Assembly: GCA_039105265.1 (NCBI GenBank)
Contig: JAPFFF010000009.1
Span: forward strand, 1,922,001 to 1,986,000
Reading direction: 5' to 3'
DNA length: 64,000 nucleotides
DNA from: Tritrichomonas musculus
Lineage: Eukaryota; Parabasalia; Tritrichomonadida; Tritrichomonadidae
This document shows positions 9,394-21,257 of the stretch, piece after piece; positions within the stretch are counted from its first letter, which is position 1; every line of letters starts with the position of its first letter. The notes under the pieces were generated by a model. The model ran no database searches. It saw only the letters and a program-made list of their open reading frames with translations, and was not told the origin of the DNA. A program made the position numbers and the translations under genes.

Positions 9394-12300
9394 TTATTTG
9401 AATATAAGAAGTTTCTGCAATGCATCGAAAAGGTTTTCATTATTTCCTAGTTCCATTTTTTTCATTTCTGCGATTTCTCTTTCATTTTCAGTCAAAGGTA
9501 TCAAAGGTATTTTCACATTGAAATTTTGTTTCATTCGATTCAAAAAGTTTACCAACACTAAAATTTTTCCATTAGACTGTTGAATCACGTCGTAAACGAG
9601 CAACTCTTGCAGCATCAATACAGCCTTCTCTGTCCAAATAGTAGCGAAGCTCTGGTCATTGCGGATGACCTCAAATATCAAACCGCTAAAACCGCCAGTG
9701 AATATCAACGGGTCATTTGTCTCGCTCATAATTTTCTGGACGATAGAAGACAAATCGTTTGTTTTTATCGTCTTTGACAATAAAAGTTTTGATATCACTT
9801 CACATAACGGTTCAACCGCCTCAGATCTCGTTGCAAAGACCAGCTCGCGGAAGACGATAGCCTTAATTCTTGGAATGCAACTTTGGTTTCCGATGAAAAT
9901 CAAGCAAACCGACGAAATCAAACGACTTGCATTTTTGATCGTCTTGGTGGAACATTTCTTCAAAAAACCGTCGGATTCATGGTCAATTATTTCAAATAGT
10001 TTCTTTGAAATATTTGAATGCAAACCAGAAATGGCGGTTAAAAAGGCACAATACTTCGATTCGTGCTTCGCCATTGACATCAATGCTGGCAACTTCAAGT
10101 TCGCCATCTTCTTGCCGAGCTTCTCAACCGGATCTTGCGAGAAGAAGGACTTCTTGCCCCGGTTTCCGGCGAGGTAATACTTGATGTCAACCGCCAGAAG
10201 CTTTGCTGCGTAAGGCGCGATCTCGTTAACGTTCGTTGAAGACGATTTTGAATCGGAAATTGATTTTTCAACCATTTCTAAGCAACCGTTAAAAACCGCC
10301 GATGAAAATAACGAAGATTTGCTACCTACTAATGAAGGGTACTTTTTAATGAGCTTCCAACTCGTCTTGAAGTAAAAAGTGCCATTCGTGCTGACGCACC
10401 TTGAGAAGACTTCGTAATTCCAGAGAACAGAGGCGGCCAAATGGCAGTTATTTTGGTTGGATCTCAGCAAGATTTGGCTAAGGAGAAGGTTGCCGATATT
10501 CTTGTTGGCTGATGAGAACATCACTTGCGCCATGTTTATGAAGACTCCGTGTTTGAAAAACGCCTCAGTTTGCGACATTGGAATGAAATCGAGGAAGTTC
10601 CTCAGGAATGAGTAGTCGCACGTTGAATTCATGATATTCATTGAATTGATGAAGACGCTGAAAGAGGCGACTTTGAAGAAGGCTTCACTGTTGTCGCTTC
10701 CGAGGCTTTCAATCAAGAAATCCATCAAGTTCATGATTGGAAGGTTCGGCGTGAAGACCATGTGAGAGAAGACCTTGACTGCGTCAACGAAAGACTTTGC
10801 ATTTTTAATGACTTTGCTTTGAAATTCACCTAGAATGACGGTTTTTTTCAAAATTTCAAAGTACTCTTGGGTTGGAATGACAGACTGCAACTGCTGCTGT
10901 GTCAGTGAATGATTGTTGTTATCAAAGGAGATCAAATCGGTTACGGTTATGACATTCTGAAGCTCACCTATCAAAAAGTTGTACATGTCTTCTTTGTTCA
11001 ATTGAGCAGCTTCTAAGAACTCAAGAATAGCGACACGTAACGTCTTGTCAGTTGAAGTGAACAAGTTGTTTAACAGAGGCTTCATTGGTGTCAATATATT
11101 CTGATTTGATAGGTCGAACGATAGAACTCTATCGGTCAACGATATGAAAAAGTTTTTTATGAAATTTTCATCTTTCTTTTTAACGAAGTTTATCACATAC
11201 GTCGCAGGCACTTTCAAATGGAGCGATGCCATAAAGAAGGAGGCAACAGTTGTGGCTTCAATTTTTCCTTTCACTTTTTGAAAGACTTGCTCAGGTTGTA
11301 CGTTAAACGATAGGATGAATTCAATAAAAGGCGAACAATGATATTTCGATAGAATGAACGATATCAGAAAGTTCGAATCTGTCGCTTGCGCTCTGAAGTT
11401 GTCATACAAGTTTCTTTTCTTAATGACAATGTTCAAAATCTCAAAAATGGCAGATAGGTCGATGTTTCGAAGCACATTCATCTTCTTCTTCGTGGATTCA
11501 TCGGAGAACTCATAAACAGACGTGAGAAGAAATGTGAATAATATGGGCGACCACGTCTCTGTATTTCGATCAATCAACAAAAGAAGAATTCTGAAGAATT
11601 CGTCAAAATTCATCCAATTCTTCATCAAAAAGTCGCCATGATTCAATATTTCATTCAGTACAAATGTCATCATGTCATTCTTCCTCGAGTTCGAAGCCAT
11701 CGGAATTGCTTTTTGGAAAAGTGACAGATAAAGTTGTCGCCATTCTTTGGATGTCTCACATAACAAGAATTCAATGACATCCTCATTACGTGCCGGCGAA
11801 CACAAAAAGTCGGCAAATTCAGGCGAACAAAGTTCTTTAATTTTATTTGAGATTATATTCAATATTCGAGTGTCACTTTTTCTCTGATTTCTCAGGTTAA
11901 AGACCAAGTAATTGTACAGAAAGATGTCATGTTTTTGGGTGAATGAAAGTGTCTTCATTAAGAAGTCATTGAAATTTGAAGATTTCAATACATTTGCATT
12001 CAAAACATCCTTCATGTCTTTCAATAGACTGGTCAATACGTGATGGTCAATTGTGTGCAAGTTTTCTTGAATGATTTGGAAGTTAAAGATTGATGATTCA
12101 TCACGAACAGAAAGCATCACTCTTCGATAAAACAAAAGATAAGCATTCCTATTTTTTGGCACTTTTGTTGTTACATATCTTTTGCCTTTATCGTCCCAAT
12201 TCTCAACGATAGAATAACCGCCGTACGAAGAATTGAGAACTTCTTGTTCTTCAATTGAATTGACATTTTCATCATCAAATGTCAGCCAGCCATCATCTGT

Positions 12301-13130
12301 CAAAACATGCGATACATAATGCCCGCCGAGTGCGTTTCCGACATGACAAGTTACACCACAAAGTTGATAAGTGACAAAATCACCAGGATTCTCCATGACA
12401 GGCGAAAAGTCAAGCTCCTGGTAGAACGTGTAACGATCATTAAGCTTCTCACGTGCATTCGTTTGAAGATTGTATTCAAACCGTTTTAATTGAATAATGA
12501 GAACTTGCGGAGCTTTTCGCACACGCGAATATATTTCGGCATCAATCTTGCCAATTCCTTCGGCATTGTATTGATTTTGGCCGTCAAAACGGTCGGGCGA
12601 TATGAACGTATTTAATGAATCATCAACACATGAATTGTCTTTAACTTCAAGCGGAAAAGTGACAAATGTTTCAATGGTCTGTGTTGAATATTCTTGCGAA
12701 ACGCCGACAACTGAATGGACTATCTCGCCTTTGAAGAGATTCGATAGATTGGGAATCTTGTCATCAATTCGGTCGAGAAACATGTTCAGAAATTCAACTG
12801 CATCTTGCTGGAGCCTCGGATTGATCGGCTGGCCATCCCAGTCCTTCCAAACTTTAACAAAGCCCGAAGTATCAATGAAAGATGAAGGGAAATAGATAAG
12901 CTTCGCAAAAAGTTTCTGTAATTCAAAAAGCCACTTGTTTTCATCAGAAACATTCTTCAAACTTTCAGGATCAGTCTGGCTCAACGCACTACTGCCGCCT
13001 GCTCCACTTTCGCTATTACCGGCAACGCTATTGTCATTATCCATAGAAACCTCATCTCTACTAATATCGAAAGAACTTTCATCAATGATTGAATTATCAT
13101 TATTATTATTATTATTATGAATTACAGTAG

Positions 13131-13165
<35 letters not shown>

Positions 13166-16100
13166 GTTGTTGTTGTTGTTGTGTTTGTGTGCTGGTTACT
13201 GTTACTATTGCTGTTGCTGTTGTTGTTGATGCTTTCACTCTCACTTGTGTTCGCACAGAGACTGCTGTCGCTGTCGTTGTTTAAGTTGCTGCTAGTTCTG
13301 GCTTTAAAGTGGTATGACAAGATGAGGTCTCTGCAAGAAGTGATGTGGAAGAACTGCTGAAGCATTGAGTTCATGTAGCACGTAGCGCCCAAGTTCTTGA
13401 GTCCTTTTTCCCTATTGTAAGACAGCAGCTTGTAAGGAGGAATGTACTTTGACGATGGAAATTTGAATGAATCAAACTTGTCAACAATTTCGTCAGCCAA
13501 CTTAGGCTCCTTTTGAATAAGCAGCGCCAACAGCTGGTAAAAGTTGGGCGTGATTTCGTAATACTTGCAGTCATTGAAGACAATGTTATCAACAATGAAC
13601 CAGAAAAGATCAGATATATAAGTATCTGTATCAAATCTCTTTGTCAATTCAATTAAGACGGTTATAATTCCATTAACAAAAGGTGACGAAGGCGCTTCAA
13701 ATTCAAGTTTAGAGATCGGATTTGTCATGTTCAAACAAGAGAATTTTTTAAAGAAGATTTCAACGAGCTTGTTCCACATCTTTTTTATATCGTCTGTCAC
13801 TTTTGCTATTTCTTTCAAGAGAGTGAAAAATTCAGCACATCTTTTCGATGTCGTCGAAGAAGGCAAAAGCGAGACAGCAACATCAACTTGTATTTTCAAA
13901 GGAAGTTTCAAAACAATGTCTCGCATTGTGACTCGTATTTGTGAATTCTTATGGAAAAAGGTGTTCTTTGCAATAATTGGAAGCTCTTTATTGCTACTCA
14001 ATAATTCTTCTTGAAAAGGAACCATTTTTGAAAGGAATTTCAAACATATTGAAATTAGATCAGGATCATTATTTTTGGCCATGACAGTAATTAGCAGATT
14101 TAAGGAGGCACTTGGAAAATCCTTGAAAAAGTTAGATGCAAGCGATTCAAAATGACTTTGCTGCGTGATTAAAAAACAAATTCTCATCAATTTTACCAAT
14201 TGTAGTGCAGGAATCTTTAAACTCATCGCAAGAACAACGTTAATGAACTTGAATCCACCTTGTGTAGTTATAAATCTATCATACCATTCAGAATCTCTTG
14301 AGATGATTCGATTCCCAATAATATTAGAACGATAGAGAAATAAAAGTGATTTTTCTGTTTGTAAAAAGGCGTCCCAATCAGGAGTCTTACTATTAGCAAG
14401 CTTTTTCTCTTCTTCAACAGTAGGAAGTAATGAAAGAAGTTCGTATGAATATAAACTTAATATGGGAATATTTTCTGTCATAATTTCAAATAATTGACGA
14501 CACAAAGATGAGTTGAAAATAAGCATCGATGGCAAATTGGATGAATTAACTAATGGTGGACGTGCTGGTGCTGCTTTTAATGATTTAACATTAATGGTCA
14601 TGCCGTTTTCAATTTTATCGCTTTTGGTAAAAATTTGATCGTTCACTGAAAATGTGAGTGACCGTTTGGTTTTATCAAGCAAATATGATATTAATGTAAA
14701 TAACGAGTTGGCGGAAATGTCTTTGGGAACACGTATGCTCATCTCGCAATCGCCTGTTATGTTGATAGTATAGTAGTCTTCATCACTTAGAAAACGATTT
14801 GGGAAAATATTTAACAATTCTTTGTTTATCCCATCTTCAACTTCATGAATGAGCATTGAAAGGGCTTTTAAAACACCAGGGCAACGAAGATTTGATTGAC
14901 AATGCTCGATAAAGTTTAAATAGCGATCTTTTTCGTGCGCATTAAAATATAAGTTAACAAGAGGAGTAATAAAAGTAACAGATGGGTCATTTTCTCGATA
15001 TATCAATGACCAGATCTCTTCCAAACCTTTGCATTTATGGAGATTTTTGACAATTATATCATCGTTGACGTTGATAGTTGAATCTGATATATCATTTAAA
15101 ATACGACTAGCGTTCATTTTGACAAATAAAAATAAAGTGAATGAAAATAAATCTTGATTGCATTGTTTGCTTGTTACTTTCCGGAAGATGGCTAGCATCA
15201 TTTTGGACCGAAGACGTTTGTCATTAATCATGCTCATCCAAAATTGAACGACTTCTTTTGGATATTTAACAAAAAAATTATCATTAATTAAATCATTAAG
15301 TTTTAAAAAATCTTCATCAGTAAATTGTCCATTAATGCATTTCAAAATTCTTTGAATTAAATCAAGAAATTCGACGTTATTAATTGATGGCATATTAATA
15401 ATTGTATAAAAATATGATCTGGCTGAATCTTCTGGTATTCCAACTAATATCTCTTTCAATATTGCAAACGAATATGGAATATTTTCTTGGGTTTCGATGA
15501 AATGAAGGCATTTATCTTGAATAATCATTCTATTTTCTTTATCTGAAGGTATAATTTTGGAAATTGTTGCTAAAAGAATTGAATTATTATTAGTATTATT
15601 AGCGAAACTTGGGCTCCTTGTAATAGAATTGGCACTCGAATTAATAGTAACATTATTAACATTATTGTTCTTAAAGTATATCTCAGAAAGTTTGTTGAAT
15701 AATATATTTGTTTGGCTTTGGTTCAATTTTAATACTTTCTCTCCAATAAAATTCAAAGCTGCATCTGGAAAATTATTTGTTTCAATCATGGCATCAAATA
15801 AAATTGATGTTTGTTTCGCTGTAAAAATCATTGCTAAATTAGTTAATAATGATAAAAAAGCTTCAATCGTACCTTGATGCTGATGAATAAAAGTTAACCA
15901 AAGTTGCTTTATTTGAGAAGGCTCGATTAATTGCTCTTTTATCATTTCTCTTAATATAATGGTAAATTCTTTAATAAGCTCATGGTGAATGTTTTTGAGT
16001 AAATTATCTATGATTTTTTCTTTTTTAAGATGCGCATAAATATATTTAACAGTGGATCTATTATTTTTCATTATTAATTCTCGAATGGTTTTAAGTCCAC

Positions 16101-16983
16101 TGTATTGTTTTGATAAAAGGCCCGAATTAATTAATCGGTTGTTAAAATTGACATATACTTTTGTCATTGAATGTGATAAAGAAACTTCAGAGCAAACACT
16201 TAAGAAGTTTTTGGCTATACGGTTAATATTTTTTTCAGGAACAACTCTTAGATCTTTGTCATTAATGCTGGTAATCAGTTTCCTAATTACCGGAAAAGAT
16301 ATTTGTAAAAAATCTTTAATTGCACGATTATCCAGATACTTTTGAAAGGCAATAAGAAGCATAAAAATGGCGTAAATACGGTTAATTGATATAAGGGAAA
16401 CTTGCGTTTGGGTTTCTGTAGTAGATTGTGGTAAATTCGCTAACGAATTCATTGATGAAGATGGTGATAATACTGATCTCGACGATTGATTATCTTGTTG
16501 TAAAGAATCAGAAAACGATGTTGGAATTTCGAACTCTGTAAAGTATACTTGGCATTGTTGTAAAAATAAAGGCGTGGCCATCGCTTTTATTAAGGAATGG
16601 TAATGAGAGAAATTTTTTGAATAAAATGGTGATTTTTGATTTATAACAATATTTAATGAAGATTCAATGAACTCATTATATTTAGATGAAATTAAATTTG
16701 GTAAGAGCGATGAAATCGATTTCAGTAATTTGAAATAATTTGAATCAATAGCTGGGGTAGAAGGCTGCGTATTTAATATTCCCGAAACAACATTGGGAAT
16801 GAATAATTTTAAAAAATCATCAGTTAAGTTTGATAAAGGCTTTCGAATTATATTTGTCGATTTAATGTCCGATATAAAATCAAAAATAGGAGAAAAATGT
16901 TCTTGATCATATTCTGATGACTGTATATTCTGAATTATATCAGCTTTCCATTTCCCATATGTCTGGGCATTTAGCTGAATCAT
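9394..16983 (-). CDS. Giant ubiquitin-specific protease (USP9X/USP34-like)
   Basis: This protein of 2529 residues is built of alpha-helical HEAT-like repeats around a USP catalytic domain at about 1195-1620. The Cys box reads GLKNLGATCYMNS with nucleophile C1202. The His box reads GGHYVSHV with H1555, followed by FDDENV. It should remove ubiquitin from substrates. A ubiquitin-like segment lies at about 745-800 (ISANSLFTLISYLL...NGMTINVKSL), as in USP9X-type enzymes. The catalytic domain is interrupted at about 1255-1300 by a low-complexity Asn/Ser/Thr insert coded by ATT and TTG microsatellites. GC content is visibly higher between 9600 and 13800 than nearer the start. Family is secure; orthology within the large USPs is not. 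Confidence 0.92.
13097..13182. repeat. ATT/TTG microsatellite coding poly-Asn/Thr inside the USP domain
   Basis: Runs of ATT followed by TTG on the plus strand encode Asn and Thr tracts on the minus strand. The tract length stays in frame. It lies in a loop insertion between the Cys and His boxes, so it probably varies between strains without killing the enzyme. Confidence 0.85.
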
Positions 16984-18180
16984 ATTATTACAAAATTGAA
17001 TACTTTTTAAATTGAATTACCATTCAAAATTTGAATTTTTTTATCTTTCTGTCTCTTTTTTTTTCACTAATGAAATATAGACATTTACTTATTTGCTATT
17101 TTACTTCAACTTTATAAAAATTTATCTTTTTTTTTATTTTTTTATATAAAATATATATAATATTCTATAAATTCATTCATTTTTTTGAATAATGATATAA
17201 ATATATTGAATAAGTTTCTATTGGATTAGTTAGTGGTAAAAATTCTTCTGAAATAGGGAAAAACTCAAACTTTAAAAACTGCATTCTTGATATCTTCAAA
17301 ATGAAATTTTGGTAAATGAAAAATTAAATGGTTTATAATAGTTATTAACATAGAAAAATTAAATAGTTTATGAAATTTAAGGGTTTCCCAAAATTATGAA
17401 ACGCAATCAAAATGATGTAAATTTTTCAATAGGGCGGAATTATCATCTGTCACTTTATTTTGTTAATTTTATTTGCGTTTTTGATTTTATTTAAATTTAA
17501 ACATTTAAAAATGAAAAATAACAAATTGAGTCTCCGTTGGTAAGGGAAAATTGTGAAGTGATATAATTGTTTATTCTAATTTTTTAAATCAGCATTATTA
17601 AATAATTAAATGATTCGATCAAAGGTTTTATGATTTGCTACAAAAATTTCAATAAACCGAAATTTTGACTTAATTAGAATTGATACATTATTTTTTAGAT
17701 TATGAGCAATATCAATGCCTATTTAAAATTTTGAATATAATAAGCATACTTTAACATTATTTTGGATTATTAAAAACAAATTTTGATTGTTTTTTTATTG
17801 AACTTTATCTAGCTCTTTTTAATCAATAAATTGAGAAAAAATATACACATTAAGCGTTTATACAAAAACATGAAAGAACCATCTTCATTTATAAAAAAGT
17901 GATGAAGAGCATTTTTTTTTGGTGTTCACTTTTTGAATGTTTTAAATAACAAATATACTACTTTTTATTAATCGTAAATTATTCAATTTTTTTTTTGTTT
18001 CAAACTTTTTGAGATGCAAACATCCTCTTGGCTTCAAACCTATTCAAGGCTTCACAGATGAAAACTAAACTTTGCATGCTTAGTAATACAAAAGACATAT
18101 TATAAGATTATAAAATCCTTTTGTTTTCCAATTTTTTCGTGGCTTATACAAAAATGTAACCATTTTATTGCTATTTTCAG
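16984..18180. other. 1.2-kb intergenic region
   Basis: No gene is supported. It contains an isolated TTCACTTTTTGAATG word near 17927-17941, the decamer shared by the hairpin repeats elsewhere, here with no partner arm. It also has YTTATAC words at 17855-17863 and 18143-18149, the latter about 32 bp before the next start codon. Confidence 0.5.
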
Positions 18181-18681
18181 ATGAAGGATTTCTATAAAAA
18201 TCCTTTTTTTAGATCTGTTATATTCATTCCTTTACTTATATATGCCACATCGATACCATGGGCACAATTTGCAGGGAGTGAATTTAAGCCTGTCTATTGC
18301 ATTGCTCCTTTTTCGAAACATTTTTTTGAGAAATTTATCTTAATGAAACCACAAAAAGAACGAACTTATCCTCAAGGACTCCTACAAGTTTTCCTGGAAA
18401 ATCCAGAACTGCGTTTACTTGCAGTTCCTCCAGAAAAAGGAGGTCCGTCTAATCAATTAGTTTATGCAATTGAAGGTACTGCTATTATTTTTTCTCTGGC
18501 TTTAATTGCATTTCCAACTTCACCCACACAGCTTATTGGATTTATTATATCAATGAGTTCAAACTTCGGATATGTTCTTAACCTTATTCTATACGAAAAT
18601 TTAGATCTTTATCATATTTCCTGGGGAGTATATGTAGATATTGCTTTCAGTTTTCTAGGACTCGTATGTATTGTTTATTAA
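18181..18681 (+). CDS. Small multi-pass membrane protein of unknown function
   Basis: The product has 166 residues with hydrophobic segments near 12-30, 94-111, 114-135 and 147-166. A longer hydrophilic loop with Lys, Pro and Glu (about 50-90) lies between the first and second. The first hydrophobic segment could be a signal anchor. The last runs almost to the C-terminus. I considered TMEM97/EXPERA-type proteins, but the key residues were not evident. GGCTTATACA lies at 18141-18150, about 30 bp upstream of the ATG. Confidence 0.6.
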   Translation: MKDFYKNPFFRSVIFIPLLIYATSIPWAQFAGSEFKPVYCIAPFSKHFFEKFILMKPQKERTYPQGLLQVFLENPELRLLAVPPEKGGPSNQLVYAIEGTAIIFSLALIAFPTSPTQLIGFIISMSSNFGYVLNLILYENLDLYHISWGVYVDIAFSFLGLVCIVY

Positions 18682-19060
18682 ATAATAGTATTTGTATTTT
18701 TTTCCCTAAATTGTATATTTAATATTCTCAAGATTAAAAATCTCAGTGCTTTGATTTATATATGTTCGCTTTATATTTTGTTTTATTGAAATGTTCATCA
18801 ACATTAATGTTATAAAACGAGATTTTATTTCAAAAAGTTTGCCAACACAATTACTAACAAATAAAAAACATGATTTATCGTTATATGTAAAAGATAAAGT
18901 GATGAAATAAAAACATTTTAATGTTATATATATATACAAGATACTATATATATTTCGAATAATATAATAAATACTCTTTTAAATTGTCTTTTTTAATATA
19001 AATCAAATTGAATGGTAGTTTGATTATAATTTCAGGCTAAAGTGATAAATTATATCATTT
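18682..19060. other. Intergenic AT-rich stretch
   Basis: No gene is supported. A 77-codon minus-strand frame here is A/T-driven and has no protein-like features. TATCATTT just before the eIF3c ATG resembles a trichomonad initiator element. Confidence 0.4.
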
Positions 19061-21031
19061 ATGTCAAGGTTTTTCGTTGAAGGAAGTGATTCAGAAGATA
19101 ATTATGAAGAAGAAGAAGCTTCGAATAACGATAAAAACGAACCAGAGAATAATGAACAAGTAAATTACGAAAAGATCGATTCATATTTTGAGCAAATTGA
19201 AAATGAACTGGAAGATTTTTCGAATATTATTAATTCTGACTCATCGTTTGACGATAAAATGCAATTAATTTCAGAAATTGAAAATTCTATTAATGATTAT
19301 AAACAGGCAATTCAGAATTCTAAAGTAAATCTACCTGAAAATGTTATAGAAAAAATGATTAGCATCAAGCAAAAACTGTTTTCAAAAACCAAAGAAGAAA
19401 ATTTTTCTCAAATCTTAGATCAATATAACCAGAAAGTTTGCTCAAAATTTACTCAAGAAATCGACAAACACTGTAAAAATCAAAATACTGCGAATTCAGA
19501 AAAGGATAATGGATGGTTTGTTAGCAGTGATGACGATGAAGCTGAAAAAATCAAGAAAAAAGTACGAATAGAAACGCGAAAAGTTAAACATGTCAATTTT
19601 TTCACAGGAAAAGTTGTGTATGAGGATGATGAAGAAGAAGAAAAAATTGATGATAGTATTGCCAAACGTGATTTAGATAAATTTATTGCATCAAGGCAAA
19701 ATGGGCAAATCACAGCCACAACAAAGAGATTAAATGAGCTTTTGCATGCTACAACAGATCCCAAATTAATTCAATTAATTAATAACGAGATAGTTCTTAC
19801 TGTTTCTCAGTTGCATGTTGATAAAGCAATCGAAAACAACGATTGGATATATGCTCTCGATTCAATTGCATCATATTCAAGTACTCCAGATCATCTATAT
19901 CCGCTTTTTGATCGCTTAAATTGTGATTATTGGGCACGAACCATTGATCTTCGATATCTTTTCATTCCTTCAACAGCTCAACTTCATGAAATTTTTCCAA
20001 GGTTTTTGGATTTATTAAAAGATTTTTTGACAAAGATTAGTTTTGAAGATTTCCCAGAAGTTTATATCCGAACTGCTGATATTTTAATTGAGCATATTTA
20101 TACAGATGTAAATAAGCAGGAAGATCTTATTTATTTTTCAACTACTATTTTACAAGCTCTCTCAAAGTTGAATTTAAACAACGAAATTTACACAACTGCT
20201 CATTTTGGATTCACTTCGCTTTCATACGATGCTGAAAATATTCGTGCACGTGCATGCTTATTCCTTTGTTACAGCCTTGCTTCAACAAATAACCCATCAG
20301 ACGCTTTTCAACTTTTTAAGCAAATTCCTTATATTAATACTAATTTCAGACACACCCGAGTGCTATGTAACAGGACGAGAGCACAAATTGGTATTTTTGC
20401 TTTTAAGCAACGTAATTATAAAATATCATACGAAATGCTACGACAGTTTGTTGTTATCAAATCAATTGCTCGAAATATTGGCCAAGAACCTAAGCCAGTT
20501 TTTCCAGCGTGGGTGATGCTAGACACACAAAAGGTTGCATATATGAATCTGTATGCCGCAGTTATCCTTGATCTCCCAGCGCTTGCAATTTCCAAGCTTT
20601 CAATGAATGATAATGACAATGATAACGATATTCCTCTTTCAGTGCATCCTAAGATGCATCGTGACTTTTTGAAAGATCCCATTGCACATCCTGAGACACC
20701 AATTGAAAAAGCTGTTGCAACAGCCAGTTTTGCTAAAAATGGAGAGTGGAAGAAAGCTTTCGAAATTGCAAAGGAAAACATTGATGACAATTTACATGAT
20801 AACTTTCTTGATGATTTGAAAGCTGTCTCTCTTTGCTGCTTTTTATTAAATGCCAGTGATTTTTATGAGTCTTTGACTTTTGAATTCCTGGCTCAAATGT
20901 TTGAAATGGAGGAAAGCAAAGTAAAAGATATTTTCACAAAAATGTGCCAGAACAAGAGTCCAGTTGAAGATGTCCCCATCGTTTTCAAATCTCCCAAGGT
21001 TATCGATGATAAATATATTCAATTTGAATAA
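19061..21031 (+). CDS. EIF3C: Translation initiation factor eIF3 subunit C
   Basis: This 656-residue protein begins MSRFFVEGSDSED, the characteristic Ser/Asp/Glu-rich start of eIF3c/Nip1. An acidic N-terminus (1-45) would contact other initiation factors. The helical core contains a block around 385-440 (RARACLFLCYSLA, then NTNFRHTRVLCNRTRAQIG) typical of eIF3c. The C-terminal ~100 residues fit the end of a PCI/winged-helix domain. The protein scaffolds eIF3 on the 40S subunit. It is shorter than yeast or human homologues (over 800), lacking their long basic tail. Confidence 0.88.
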   Translation: MSRFFVEGSDSEDNYEEEEASNNDKNEPENNEQVNYEKIDSYFEQIENELEDFSNIINSDSSFDDKMQLISEIENSINDYKQAIQNSKVNLPENVIEKMISIKQKLFSKTKEENFSQILDQYNQKVCSKFTQEIDKHCKNQNTANSEKDNGWFVSSDDDEAEKIKKKVRIETRKVKHVNFFTGKVVYEDDEEEEKIDDSIAKRDLDKFIASRQNGQITATTKRLNELLHATTDPKLIQLINNEIVLTVSQLHVDKAIENNDWIYALDSIASYSSTPDHLYPLFDRLNCDYWARTIDLRYLFIPSTAQLHEIFPRFLDLLKDFLTKISFEDFPEVYIRTADILIEHIYTDVNKQEDLIYFSTTILQALSKLNLNNEIYTTAHFGFTSLSYDAENIRARACLFLCYSLASTNNPSDAFQLFKQIPYINTNFRHTRVLCNRTRAQIGIFAFKQRNYKISYEMLRQFVVIKSIARNIGQEPKPVFPAWVMLDTQKVAYMNLYAAVILDLPALAISKLSMNDNDNDNDIPLSVHPKMHRDFLKDPIAHPETPIEKAVATASFAKNGEWKKAFEIAKENIDDNLHDNFLDDLKAVSLCCFLLNASDFYESLTFEFLAQMFEMEESKVKDIFTKMCQNKSPVEDVPIVFKSPKVIDDKYIQFE

Positions 21032-21183
21032 TTGATTACTTAATTATTCAAATCTTATATGTTTTTATATTTATATATAAATATTATAAAATTATCTTGA
21101 TTGCTTTAATTATGTTTACGCTGCTCTTTTATATTTGCTTAAGACCTATAATACATTTTCATCATTATTTTGAAAATAGCCGA

Positions 21184-21193
21184 CCGCTTATAC
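21184..21193 (+). promoter_or_regulatory. CCGCTTATAC word upstream of the golgin-like gene
   Basis: This word lies 65 bp before the start codon at 21258. Similar words (CGTTTATAC, GGCTTATAC, and GTATAAGC in reverse) precede the genes at 7400, 18181 and 44119. A shared promoter element is possible; function is inferred from position only. Confidence 0.3.
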
Positions 21194-21257
21194 ATTGAAA
21201 AAGAGTCAATATTTTGAATAACAGATTGCATCAAAAAAAAAATTTTCAAAATTTTAA

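Noticed and set aside
9398-16345. Several forward frames of 60-172 codons
   Set aside because: All are antisense shadows of the giant deubiquitinase.
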